64,000 bases of DNA. Source: Rhodococcus qingshengii. GTDB taxonomy: Bacteria; Actinomycetota; Actinomycetes; Mycobacteriales; Mycobacteriaceae. Location: NCBI RefSeq assembly GCF_021025955.1, contig NZ_JAJNCL010000001.1:744001-808000 (forward strand). Direction: 5' to 3'. Within the stretch, counting starts at the first letter, position 1. Each line of letters starts with the position of its first letter. The position numbers were made by a program, and so were the translations under genes. The notes beneath the pieces were generated by a model that saw only the letters and a program-made list of their open reading frames with translations, had not been told where the DNA came from and made no database searches. Shown here piece after piece: positions 56,853 through 64,000 of this stretch.

Positions 56853-57749
56853 GTGCACGCACAAGAGGGAACCGCCGGTGGTCCCGTCACGGACGGGCCT
56901 ACGGGCGGCGCTGAGGGCGCGCAACCGCCGAAGTCGAAGGCAGGCAGGAACCTACCTGCCGCCATCGGCGTCGGAGCTGGTCTCGGCGCCCTGGTCATCG
57001 GCACTTTGATCTTCCTGCCCCCGGGGTGGATCGTTGTAGTCGCGATCGCGATGTTCATCGCAACGTGGGAGGTCACCACGCGGCTTCGGGAAGCCGACAT
57101 CGAGGTGCCGCGAATTCCGCTTCTCGTCGGAGGGCAAGCCACGATCTGGCTCGGCTGGCCGTGGGGACCGGTCGGGGTGCTCAGCGGATTCACCGCGACT
57201 GTCCTGGTGTGCATGGTGTGGCGGTTGTTCGACCACGGGCTCAAGGCGACCCCGAAGAACTTCCTCAGAGATACCTCCATCACGGTGTTCGTTTTGGCGT
57301 GGATTCCACTTTTGGCGTCATTCGGCGCATTGATGGTGCTCGAAGACGACGGCCCGGGCCGCGTCTTCGTCCTGATGATCGGTGTCGTGTGCTCCGACAT
57401 CGGTGGTTACGCGGCCGGAGTGCTGTTCGGGAAGCACCCGATGGTGCCCGCTGTGAGCCCGAAGAAGTCCTGGGAGGGATTCGTCGGCTCCCTCATTTTC
57501 TGCGTTATCGGCAGTTTGCTTTCGGTGACGTTGATCCTCGACGCGAACTCGATGATCGGCGTCCTGCTCGGTGTCGTGCTGGTGGTCGTCGCGACGGTCG
57601 GTGACCTGATCGAATCGCAGATCAAGCGTGAACTCGGCATCAAGGACATGGGAACCTTGCTTCCCGGCCACGGCGGAATCATGGATCGCCTGGATTCGCT
57701 CCTGCCGTCGGCATTTGTCACCTGGCTGATTCTGTACGCACTCGTCTGA
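56853..57749 (+). CDS. cdsA: Phosphatidate cytidylyltransferase
   Basis: Makes CDP-diacylglycerol from phosphatidic acid and CTP, the precursor of phosphatidylinositol, cardiolipin and phosphatidylethanolamine. A polar N-terminus of about 40 residues is followed by seven or eight helices. The CTP-transferase signature GDLIESQIKRELGIKDMG continuing into PGHGGIMDRLDS lies near residue 250. AGGGAG 6 nt before GTG 56853 sets the start (298 aa); the frame is open to 56814. Order pyrH-frr-cdsA-rlmN as in mycobacteria, with extra genes inserted before rlmN. Confidence 0.93.
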   Translation: MHAQEGTAGGPVTDGPTGGAEGAQPPKSKAGRNLPAAIGVGAGLGALVIGTLIFLPPGWIVVVAIAMFIATWEVTTRLREADIEVPRIPLLVGGQATIWLGWPWGPVGVLSGFTATVLVCMVWRLFDHGLKATPKNFLRDTSITVFVLAWIPLLASFGALMVLEDDGPGRVFVLMIGVVCSDIGGYAAGVLFGKHPMVPAVSPKKSWEGFVGSLIFCVIGSLLSVTLILDANSMIGVLLGVVLVVVATVGDLIESQIKRELGIKDMGTLLPGHGGIMDRLDSLLPSAFVTWLILYALV

Positions 57750-57755
57750 TTTCTC

Positions 57756-58484
57756 GTGCGTGATTTCTTCTCGGGCCGTTCCAAGCCGATCCCCAGCCCG
57801 AACATCTGGCATTGGCCGGACGTGTACGAAATCGAGAACCGCGCGCAGGACGTCGACGGTTCCATCTGGGCCGCGATGCGAGCCCAGGTCGACTGGTCTG
57901 GACGCGACGTCGTCGACGTCGGCTGTGGGGCGGGGTTCCATCTACCGGAGTTCGCTCGTACCGCCCGTCGTGTTGTCGGAGTGGAACCGCACGCACCGCT
58001 GGTGAAGGCCGCGCGGGAACGAACCAGCGATTCGGCGTCGATCGACGTAGTCCAGGGTTCAGCGGAGTCCACGGGTCTGGTGGATGCTTCAGTCGATCTC
58101 GTTCATGCCCGTACGGCGTACTTTTTCGGCAAAGGCTGCGGCCCGGGAATTCGTGAGGCCATGCGCATCCTGAGGCCCGGGGGAGCCCTGCTGATCGTGG
58201 ATCTCGATGTGAGCGCCGGCCCGTACGGAGAGTGGATGAGGGCGGATCTGCCCAAATACGATCCAACGGCCGTCGAAGCGTTCTTCGAGGCTCAAGGGTT
58301 CTCGCTCATCCGTGTCGACGCCCGGTGGGAGTTCGAGAATCGAGACGACTTGCGGCGAGTACTCGGGATCGAGTTCACCGAGAAGACCGCCGAGCGTGCG
58401 TTCTCGCAGGTGACGGGATTGGCCTTTGCGGTGCGATACCGGATCCATGTTCGATTCAAACCGCGGTCACTCGAACTGGCGTGA
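57756..58484 (+). CDS. Class I SAM-dependent methyltransferase
   Basis: 242-aa methyltransferase. SAM motif I VVDVGCGAGFHLPEF near residue 50, motif II VVGVEPH near 70, a VVQGSAE segment, and ILRPGGALLIVDLD near 145. The N-terminal FSGRSKPIPSPNIWHWPDVY is distinctive, but I cannot name a substrate. It starts at GTG, 6 nt after cdsA, so it is likely cotranscribed. A strong terminator follows. Confidence 0.88.
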   Translation: MRDFFSGRSKPIPSPNIWHWPDVYEIENRAQDVDGSIWAAMRAQVDWSGRDVVDVGCGAGFHLPEFARTARRVVGVEPHAPLVKAARERTSDSASIDVVQGSAESTGLVDASVDLVHARTAYFFGKGCGPGIREAMRILRPGGALLIVDLDVSAGPYGEWMRADLPKYDPTAVEAFFEAQGFSLIRVDARWEFENRDDLRRVLGIEFTEKTAERAFSQVTGLAFAVRYRIHVRFKPRSLELA

Positions 58485-58502
58485 TGGCGGGCTCGAAAGA
58501 CG

Positions 58503-58540
58503 AACGTCAGGCGCTCCGACTTGAGCGCCTGACGTTTTCT
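58503..58540. terminator. Terminator between the methyltransferase and citE-like genes
   Basis: AACGTCAGGCGCTC and its complement form a 14-bp perfect stem with a 6-nt loop, followed by TTCT. It lies between converging genes. Confidence 0.8.
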
Positions 58541-58563
58541 GCACCGATTCAGTAGCAAAAAAA

Positions 58564-59418
58564 TTAGTGATCGGTGGGGATGTGGAACAGGGTTGCAAGC
58601 TTGTGAATCTTCTTTGCCTTGGCGAGTTTGGGCAGGTCACTGCCGTCGCGTACGCGTGAGCCGTCTTCACCGAGATCGTCGATGACGTTCTGAGCCCAAA
58701 TCGCGTCGGCCACGGACGGACTCAGGCCCGCGTTGACGGGGGCAGTCTGCGCGGTGGTCATGCAGAGCTTGCCTGCCATGCCGAGTGACAACGTGATCGC
58801 ACAGTCTCGGGCGAGCAGATCCAGATCGGGGCCGAGCGTTGGACCGTCGATCGGCGGAGCGATACGAGCCGCGCGGCTGGCGATCGTGAGCCGCGAACGC
58901 GGGTACGACATCGAGGTGGGCGAGTCGTCCATCCCGGTGTCGCGACGAAAGTCTCCGCTGCCGAATGCAAGACGGAAGATTCCGTCGGTGCGTGCGATCT
59001 CGGGCGCAGCTTCGAGCCCCACCGCGGATTCGACGAGAGCAAGAATCTTGGTGCCCTCGGGAAGTCGCTCGGCAGTGGCGTCGGCCTGCTGGCCGCTCTC
59101 GGTCTTCGCGAGCATGACACCCTCGAGTCCGGGGAGGCCCGCGAGTGCGGCCAGATCCTCTTCCCAGAACGGTGTCGTGGCGTCGTTGATCCGAACCCAG
59201 GCGTGATTGTGTTCGCTCAGGAATGCGGCGACATCGCGGCGGGCGGCCGGTTTGTTGGGTGCGGTGACGGCATCCTCGAGGTCGAGAATGACGGCGTCGG
59301 CCGCACTCGCGAGGGCGGCGTCGAAGGTGTCCGGTTTGGACGCGGGGACGAGGAGCCAGGATCTTGCCTGCTGCGGGGCAATTCGCGAGGTCACAGGTCT
59401 CTCCATGTGAGTAGTCAC
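58564..59418 (-). CDS. HpcH/HpaI aldolase/CitE-type CoA-ester lyase
   Basis: 284-aa TIM-barrel lyase. SWLLVPASKPDTFDAALASA, VILDLEDAVTAPNKPAARRD near residue 45 (Mg-binding Glu/Asp), GVMLAKTES near 100 and LAFGSGDFRRDTGMDD near 150 match the CitE/MclA/Ccl family, which cleaves malyl-, citramalyl- or citryl-CoA. No citrate lyase alpha or gamma subunits are nearby, so it is a stand-alone lyase. GGAAAGG lies 8 nt before the GTG; ATG 59406 is an alternative start. Confidence 0.88.
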   Translation of the reverse strand: MTTHMERPVTSRIAPQQARSWLLVPASKPDTFDAALASAADAVILDLEDAVTAPNKPAARRDVAAFLSEHNHAWVRINDATTPFWEEDLAALAGLPGLEGVMLAKTESGQQADATAERLPEGTKILALVESAVGLEAAPEIARTDGIFRLAFGSGDFRRDTGMDDSPTSMSYPRSRLTIASRAARIAPPIDGPTLGPDLDLLARDCAITLSLGMAGKLCMTTAQTAPVNAGLSPSVADAIWAQNVIDDLGEDGSRVRDGSDLPKLAKAKKIHKLATLFHIPTDH

Positions 59419-59501
59419 ATCAGGGCCTTTCCGGTGATTTCCACGACATCAATGATGCCTGCTGGCCCATCGATCGACCCAATTGCGTAACTAGATTTCA
59501 G

Positions 59502-59912
59502 TCACATCTGCCGCTTCGCTGCGCGCCGGATCTGAATGATGCGAACCCCGCCTGCCAACGCCATGATCAATGCGCCCGCGATCGCGGAGAGCAGGATCGT
59601 GATTCCGAGCGGAAAGTCGATTTGCCAGGCCAGGATCTTGACGGAGACGCTCTCGAGGTTCTGCAAGATGAACACCAGCAGCAAGACCAGCACGATTGCG
59701 CCGATGACCAGGCCAACCCACGTCGTCGCAGCCCTGGTTCGGTCGGTAACCGCGGTTCCTGCCGGCGTCGGTTCAGGCGTCGGGTTCGGTTCGGGATCGT
59801 GTTCTTCGACTGCCTTGTCCTCGCCAACTTTCGGAAGTTCCGGGTCGGGACCGAAACCGTCGGCAGGGCCGTACACGGGGGAGTTCGACGGATCCTCTGG
59901 TGTGGTTGACAT
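59502..59912 (-). CDS. LapA-domain (DUF1049) membrane protein
   Basis: 136 aa. A Pro/Glu/Asp-rich cytoplasmic N-terminus of about 60 residues precedes two helices ([20 protein letters not shown] and [20 protein letters not shown]) linked by [15 protein letters not shown], the LapA/YciS-type hairpin. A basic C-terminus [12 protein letters not shown] follows. In E. coli LapA takes part in envelope assembly; the role here is unknown. The long upstream frame antisense to rlmN is not coding. It is divergent from rlmN with a 102-bp spacer. Confidence 0.85.
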   Translation of the reverse strand: MSTTPEDPSNSPVYGPADGFGPDPELPKVGEDKAVEEHDPEPNPTPEPTPAGTAVTDRTRAATTWVGLVIGAIVLVLLLVFILQNLESVSVKILAWQIDFPLGITILLSAIAGALIMALAGGVRIIQIRRAAKRQM

Positions 59913-60014
59913 GACATGATCATCACGCAACCTGCGCGAAGTTGCACGGGTAATCCGGCCACAATCGGGTGGCAGTGGGGTAGCACCCCAAAACAATGGG
60001 ACAATGGTGTAACT

Positions 60015-61124
60015 ATGGCTGCCTCTCTTCCCCTCGTTTTCACTGCACCCAAGCGCGGAATGCCTCCACGGCACCTCGCCGATCTCGATTCCGCCGAGCG
60101 CAAAGAAGCGGTGAAAGAGCTCGGCCTTCCGGCTTTCCGGGCCGATCAGCTGGCGCGTCAGTACTACGCGCGGCTCGAAGCAGATCCGGAAAAGATGACC
60201 GACCTCCCCGCATCGGTGCGCGAAAAAGTGGGGGAGTCGCTCTTCCCGACTTTGCTGACGCCGATCAAGCATCTCGCGTGCGATTCGGGCGACACACGCA
60301 AGACCCTGTGGAAGGCACATGACGGAACGCTGCTCGAGAGCGTCCTGATGCGCTATCCAGATCGGGCGACACTCTGCATATCGAGTCAGGCAGGCTGCGG
60401 AATGGCCTGCCCGTTCTGTGCGACGGGTCAGGGCGGCCTCGACCGCAACCTCTCGACTGCCGAGATCGTGGATCAGGTTCGCGAGGCAGCAGCAGCCATG
60501 CGCGACGGTGAAATAGCCGGTGGCCCCGGACGCCTCTCGAACGTCGTGTTCATGGGGATGGGCGAGCCGTTGGCGAACTACAAGCGTGTGGTCGCGGCGG
60601 TACGACGCATCACCTCGCCCGCACCGGACGGACTCGGCCTGTCGCAGCGATCCGTCACGGTCTCGACCGTCGGCCTCGCTCCCGCTATCCGCAAGCTCGC
60701 CGACGAAGGCCTGAGCGTCACGCTGGCGGTATCGCTGCACACGCCGGACGACGAACTGCGCGACACCCTTGTGCCGGTCAACAATCGTTGGTCCGTGTCG
60801 GAGGTGCTCCAAGCCGCGCGTTACTACGCAGACAAGACCGGCCGCCGTGTGTCCATCGAGTACGCGATGATCAAGAACGTCAACGATCAGCCGTGGCGCG
60901 CGGACATGTTGGGCAAGAAACTGAAGAAGGCACTCGGCGGGTTGGTGCACGTCAACCTGATTCCGCTCAACCCGACTCCCGGCAGTGAATGGGACGCGAG
61001 CCCGAAGGACGTCGAGCGTGAGTTCGTGCGTCGCGTCATCGCTCAGGGTGTCTCGTGCACGGTGCGTGACACGCGCGGCCAGGAAATTGCCGCAGCCTGT
61101 GGTCAGTTGGCCGCCGAGAACTGA
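60015..61124 (+). CDS. rlmN: Dual-specificity 23S rRNA/tRNA adenine-C2 methyltransferase RlmN
   Basis: Radical-SAM enzyme making m2A2503 in 23S rRNA and m2A37 in tRNA. The cluster motif [14 protein letters not shown] (CxxxCxxC) is near residue 127. [16 protein letters not shown] near 175 and the C-terminal catalytic Cys regions ([21 protein letters not shown]) are intact. Length 369 aa. Two ACAATGG sequences lie just upstream; GACAAT ends 9 nt before the ATG, so the leader is probably very short. Confidence 0.95.
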   Translation: MAASLPLVFTAPKRGMPPRHLADLDSAERKEAVKELGLPAFRADQLARQYYARLEADPEKMTDLPASVREKVGESLFPTLLTPIKHLACDSGDTRKTLWKAHDGTLLESVLMRYPDRATLCISSQAGCGMACPFCATGQGGLDRNLSTAEIVDQVREAAAAMRDGEIAGGPGRLSNVVFMGMGEPLANYKRVVAAVRRITSPAPDGLGLSQRSVTVSTVGLAPAIRKLADEGLSVTLAVSLHTPDDELRDTLVPVNNRWSVSEVLQAARYYADKTGRRVSIEYAMIKNVNDQPWRADMLGKKLKKALGGLVHVNLIPLNPTPGSEWDASPKDVEREFVRRVIAQGVSCTVRDTRGQEIAAACGQLAAEN

Positions 61125-61150
61125 GACGCTCCGGGCCTGAAACAGGCAAA

Positions 61151-61190
61151 GAGAAGGCCTCCACGAACTTTCGTTCGTGGAGGCCTTCTC
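61151..61190. terminator. Bidirectional terminator between rlmN and the DUF2631 gene
   Basis: GAGAAGGCCTCCACGAAC and GTTCGTGGAGGCCTTCTC form an 18-bp perfect stem with the loop TTTC, followed by CGTGTTT. It lies between convergent genes. Confidence 0.88.
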
Positions 61191-61217
61191 CGTGTTTCGT
61201 ATCTAGCGGTTACGTCT

Positions 61218-61487
61218 CTAGCGCGGGCGGCGACGGATGACGATGTCGCGGACCAGAATGAAGATCATCAATCCGGCGGTGCCGATGAGCCACAGATCCT
61301 CGACCTTGCCGTGATGGTTACCGATCATCATCAGGAGCAGGAATATTGCGAAGAACCATCCGAGGAAACGGAAAAACTTGAGTCCTTCACCACTCCACCC
61401 CCATGCGGCAGAGGGAACCTCGGCCTCATCGACATGCGAGACCACGACGGGGGCGCTGGACTTGACGTCCAACTGGGTATCGGCCAC
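61218..61487 (-). CDS. DUF2631 membrane protein
   Basis: 89-aa protein with two membrane helices ([19 protein letters not shown] and [20 protein letters not shown]) and a basic end [20 protein letters not shown] before the first helix is typical of the actinobacterial DUF2631 family. Function unknown. AGGAGGA precedes the GTG. It is divergent from dxr, as a similar gene is in mycobacteria. Confidence 0.85.
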   Translation of the reverse strand: MADTQLDVKSSAPVVVSHVDEAEVPSAAWGWSGEGLKFFRFLGWFFAIFLLLMMIGNHHGKVEDLWLIGTAGLMIFILVRDIVIRRRPR

Positions 61488-61595
61488 GGTCGATCCTCCT
61501 GCTCATTCGGTTGCACTACTGCCCAATATGGTGACATACGACTGCCTGTCGTACGTAGTTGGGCGTCGATAAGGTTGTTCTCAGGTGTTATCAGG

Positions 61596-61601
61596 AACAA
61601 T
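61596..61601 (+). promoter_or_regulatory. AACAAT -10-like hexamer before dxr (predicted leaderless start)
   Basis: AACAAT ends 6 nt before the dxr GTG, the same spacing and nearly the same sequence as at ftsY. No Shine-Dalgarno site lies between. Confidence 0.45.
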
Positions 61602-61607
61602 GGGCGA

Positions 61608-62765
61608 GTGCAGGAAACCACACGTACCCGCGTCCTCCTTCTCGGCAGTACCGGTTCGATCGGTACCCAAGCGCTGGAGGTCATCGCTGCCAACCCCGAT
61701 CGTTTCGAAGTAGTCGGACTGGCAGCGGGCGGCAACAACGTCGAGTTGTTGGCCGAGCAGATTCGCGCAACCGGCGTCACCGACGTCGCGGTCGCCGACC
61801 CCGTGGCCGCCGCCGCTCTGGAATCGGTGACGGCTCGTTCGGGACCGAGCGCAGTGACGGAACTGGTTCGCGACAGCGGCGCCGATGTCGTCCTCAATGC
61901 GCTCGTCGGTTCGTTGGGACTCGAACCGACCCTGGCGGCTTTGAACGCGGGTGCACGTCTGGCGCTGGCGAACAAGGAATCCCTTGTCGCAGGCGGTGCG
62001 CTGGTGACCAAAGCCGCCGGGCCCGGTCAGATTGTGCCGGTCGACTCGGAGCATTCGGCGCTGGCCCAATGTCTACGTGGTGGAACGGGCGACGAGGTGG
62101 CTCGGTTGGTTCTCACCGCTTCGGGTGGGCCGTTCCGTGGTTGGAGCGCCGAAGATCTCGAAAGTGTGAATCCGGCTCAGGCAAAAGCGCACCCCACCTG
62201 GTCGATGGGACCCATGAACACTCTGAACTCGGCAACCTTGGTCAACAAGGGGCTCGAGTTGATCGAGACGAACCTGCTGTTCGGGATCGACTACGACCGC
62301 ATCGACGTCACCGTGCATCCGCAGTCGATCGTGCACTCCATGGTGACCTTCTTCGACGGTTCGACGCTCGCACAGGCAAGCCCGCCGGATATGAAGCTCC
62401 CGATCGCTCTCGCGCTCGGCTGGCCCGACCGTATCGAAGGCGCGGCGTCGGCATGCGACTTCACCACGGCCTCCACCTGGGAATTCGAGCCGCTCGATTC
62501 GTCGGTGTTCCCCGCCGTCGATCTGGCGCGAAGTGCGGGCAAATCCGGCGGCTGCTTCACTGCGATCTACAACGCGGCCAACGAAGTGGCGGCTCAGGCA
62601 TTCCTCGACGGCGTCATTTCGTTCCCGGTGATCGTCCGCACGGTGGCTGCTGTTCTCGACGATGCAGGTCAATGGTCCGCGGAACCGGTTACCGTGGACG
62701 ACGTTCTGGCCGCAGACGGCTGGGCACGCACACGAGCGCGTCAACTCGTGAAGCAGGAGGGCTAG
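61608..62765 (+). CDS. dxr: 1-deoxy-D-xylulose 5-phosphate reductoisomerase
   Basis: NADPH enzyme that forms 2-C-methyl-D-erythritol 4-phosphate in the MEP isoprenoid pathway; target of fosmidomycin. NADPH loop [14 protein letters not shown] near residue 12, [11 protein letters not shown] near 121, [12 protein letters not shown] near 145 (metal Asp/Glu) and [15 protein letters not shown] near 238. Length 385 aa from GTG 61608; the open frame upstream overlaps the divergent gene. rip1 follows after 7 nt, and ispG is expected next. Confidence 0.96.
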   Translation: MQETTRTRVLLLGSTGSIGTQALEVIAANPDRFEVVGLAAGGNNVELLAEQIRATGVTDVAVADPVAAAALESVTARSGPSAVTELVRDSGADVVLNALVGSLGLEPTLAALNAGARLALANKESLVAGGALVTKAAGPGQIVPVDSEHSALAQCLRGGTGDEVARLVLTASGGPFRGWSAEDLESVNPAQAKAHPTWSMGPMNTLNSATLVNKGLELIETNLLFGIDYDRIDVTVHPQSIVHSMVTFFDGSTLAQASPPDMKLPIALALGWPDRIEGAASACDFTTASTWEFEPLDSSVFPAVDLARSAGKSGGCFTAIYNAANEVAAQAFLDGVISFPVIVRTVAAVLDDAGQWSAEPVTVDDVLAADGWARTRARQLVKQEG

Positions 62766-62772
62766 AGCTTTC

Positions 62773-63984
62773 ATGGTTTTTGCACTGGGCGTAGTGCTGT
62801 TTGCCCTCGGCATCGGCGTGTCCATCGCCCTGCACGAAGCCGGCCACATGTGGACGGCCAAGGCTTTGGGAATGAAGGTTCGCCGCTACTACATCGGCTT
62901 CGGACCGAAGATCTTCTCGTTCCGTCGAGGTGAGACCGAATACGGACTCAAGGCGCTCCCGCTGGGCGGATTCTGCGACATCGCAGGTATGACCGCCCTC
63001 GACGAGATGACGCCTGAAGAAGAGCCGCACGCGATGTACAAGAAGGCGGCGTGGAAGCGCGTCGTCGTCATGTCCGGCGGTATCGCGATGAACTTCATTC
63101 TCGGGTTCCTCCTGATTTACGCGTTGCTCCTCGGATGGGGGAGAACTGAACCTGCGCAGCCGGTAGTTCAAGAGGTCACGTGTGTAGCCCCTGATCAGTT
63201 GGGGCAGGACGGCGACTTCGAGCTGACGGAATGCTCGGGTGGAGGTCCTGCAGGCGATGCAGGTCTGCAAGCGGGCGATCGGATCACTGCAGTCGACGGG
63301 GAGTCGACGAGTACCTTCCCCGAGGTCGCAGCTGCTATTCGCGGTGTCGACGGCCCCATCGTGCTGTCGGTGGATCGCGACGGACAGTCATTGTCGATCA
63401 CGGTCGTCCCGGAACGTGTTCAGCGTTATGTGAATTCCGCCAGCGGCGCTCCGGTGAAGCAAGAAGTCTCGGCTGTGGGAATCGGCGGGCCGAGCTCCGC
63501 GATGGTCGAGTACAACGCCTTCACGGCTGTGCCGGCGGCCTTCGACTACACCGGCCAGATCATGGTTGACTCTGTGAAGGCGTTGGCTGACATTCCGTCG
63601 AAGGTCGGTGCTCTGTGGGAGTCGGTCACAGGCGGCGAGCGGGCGCAGGACACACCGATCAGCGTGGTCGGCGCCAGCGTGATCGGCGGCGAGGCTGCTG
63701 ATCGGGCCGAGTGGCCGATGTTCGTCGGATTGCTCGCGTCGATCAACTTCTTCCTCGGTGTATTCAACATCCTGCCGCTGTTGCCGCTCGACGGCGGTCA
63801 CATCGCGGTGGTCTTCTACGAGAAGATCCGCGATTGGTTCCGCGCCCGCCGCGGCTTGATCCCGGGCGGTCCCGTCGATTACACGAGACTCCTTCCGATT
63901 ACTTACGTATTCATCGTCATCGGTGGCGCGTTCATGTTGCTGACACTCACGGCTGACATCGTCAATCCGATCAAGATCTTCTGA
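62773..63984 (+). CDS. rip1: Site-2 protease Rip1 (RseP family)
   Basis: 403-aa intramembrane zinc metalloprotease. HEAGH in IALHEAGHMWTAKALG near residue 20 provides the Zn ligands, and NILPLLPLDGGHI near 333 has the third ligand Asp. A PDZ domain sits between (GGPAGDAGLQAGDRITAVDG near 160). Mycobacterial Rip1 cleaves anti-sigma factors and controls envelope lipids. GGAGGG lies 11 nt before the ATG. It probably shares a transcript with dxr. Confidence 0.95.
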   Translation: MVFALGVVLFALGIGVSIALHEAGHMWTAKALGMKVRRYYIGFGPKIFSFRRGETEYGLKALPLGGFCDIAGMTALDEMTPEEEPHAMYKKAAWKRVVVMSGGIAMNFILGFLLIYALLLGWGRTEPAQPVVQEVTCVAPDQLGQDGDFELTECSGGGPAGDAGLQAGDRITAVDGESTSTFPEVAAAIRGVDGPIVLSVDRDGQSLSITVVPERVQRYVNSASGAPVKQEVSAVGIGGPSSAMVEYNAFTAVPAAFDYTGQIMVDSVKALADIPSKVGALWESVTGGERAQDTPISVVGASVIGGEAADRAEWPMFVGLLASINFFLGVFNILPLLPLDGGHIAVVFYEKIRDWFRARRGLIPGGPVDYTRLLPITYVFIVIGGAFMLLTLTADIVNPIKIF

Positions 63985-64000
63985 CCGTGTGAGCAGGGCG

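Overview
The window looks like a chromosome segment of Rhodococcus, most likely the R. erythropolis/R. qingshengii group. It is GC-rich and uses many GTG/TTG starts. Its gene order closely follows the mycobacterial block recG-pyc-rsmD-coaD ... rnc-mutM-smc-ftsY-amt-glnK-glnD-ffh ... rpsP-rimM-trmD ... rplS-lepB-rnhB ... yraN-comM-dprA-SIP-xerC ... rpsB-tsf-pyrH-frr-cdsA-rlmN-dxr-rip1. The genus call is inference from protein similarity and synteny recalled from memory; no search was run.

Layout. 0-7.9 kb: end of a probable fakA-like gene, recG, pyc, rsmD, coaD and a sepIVA-like DivIVA-family gene, closed by a terminator. 7.9-17.3 kb: a DUF177 gene, rpmF, rnc and mutM, then osmC, a secreted beta-propeller, acylphosphatase, smc and ftsY. 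17.3-21.7 kb: the nitrogen operon amt-glnK-glnD, preceded by two GlnR-like boxes. 21.7-26.6 kb: ffh, an amidohydrolase, rpsP, khpA, rimM and trmD. 26.6-37.2 kb: an accessory block between trmD and rplS holding an RibD/DHFR-like reductase with a divergent TetR gene, a four-gene divergent envelope-glycosylation cassette (GtrA, large multi-TM protein / GT2, WecE-type aminotransferase), an LppW-like lipoprotein, tex and a membrane protein. 37.3-39.6 kb: rplS, lepB, rnhB, DUF2469. 39.6-44.1 kb: a second accessory block with rtcB, a small helical protein, two genes beheaded by one apparent deletion (iron-siderophore binding protein and AraC regulator), a Pro-rich membrane protein and a secreted protein. 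44.3-47.4 kb: yraN-comM-dprA, whose first 1.3 kb has a striking G/T-over-C bias. 47.4-53.1 kb: an Lsr2 paralog in a gene-poor area, a siderophore-interacting protein behind an iron box, a Bcr/CflA exporter, xerC, a MinD/ParA ATPase and a degenerate LytM protein. 53.4-64 kb: rpsB, tsf, pyrH, frr, cdsA, a methyltransferase, a CitE-like lyase, LapA-like protein, rlmN, DUF2631, dxr and rip1.

Most of the window is housekeeping: translation, protein targeting, chromosome organisation, nitrogen sensing, lipid and isoprenoid precursor synthesis. The most interesting parts are the possible Arn-like aminosugar cassette (27.9-32.8 kb), the double-truncation scar near 41.75 kb, the compositional domain inside yraN-comM, an identical 15-bp promoter-like motif before rpsP and rplS, and a set of genes whose start codons sit 6-8 nt behind a -10-like hexamer (predicted leaderless mRNAs). 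I saw no tRNA, rRNA, transposase or CRISPR array.
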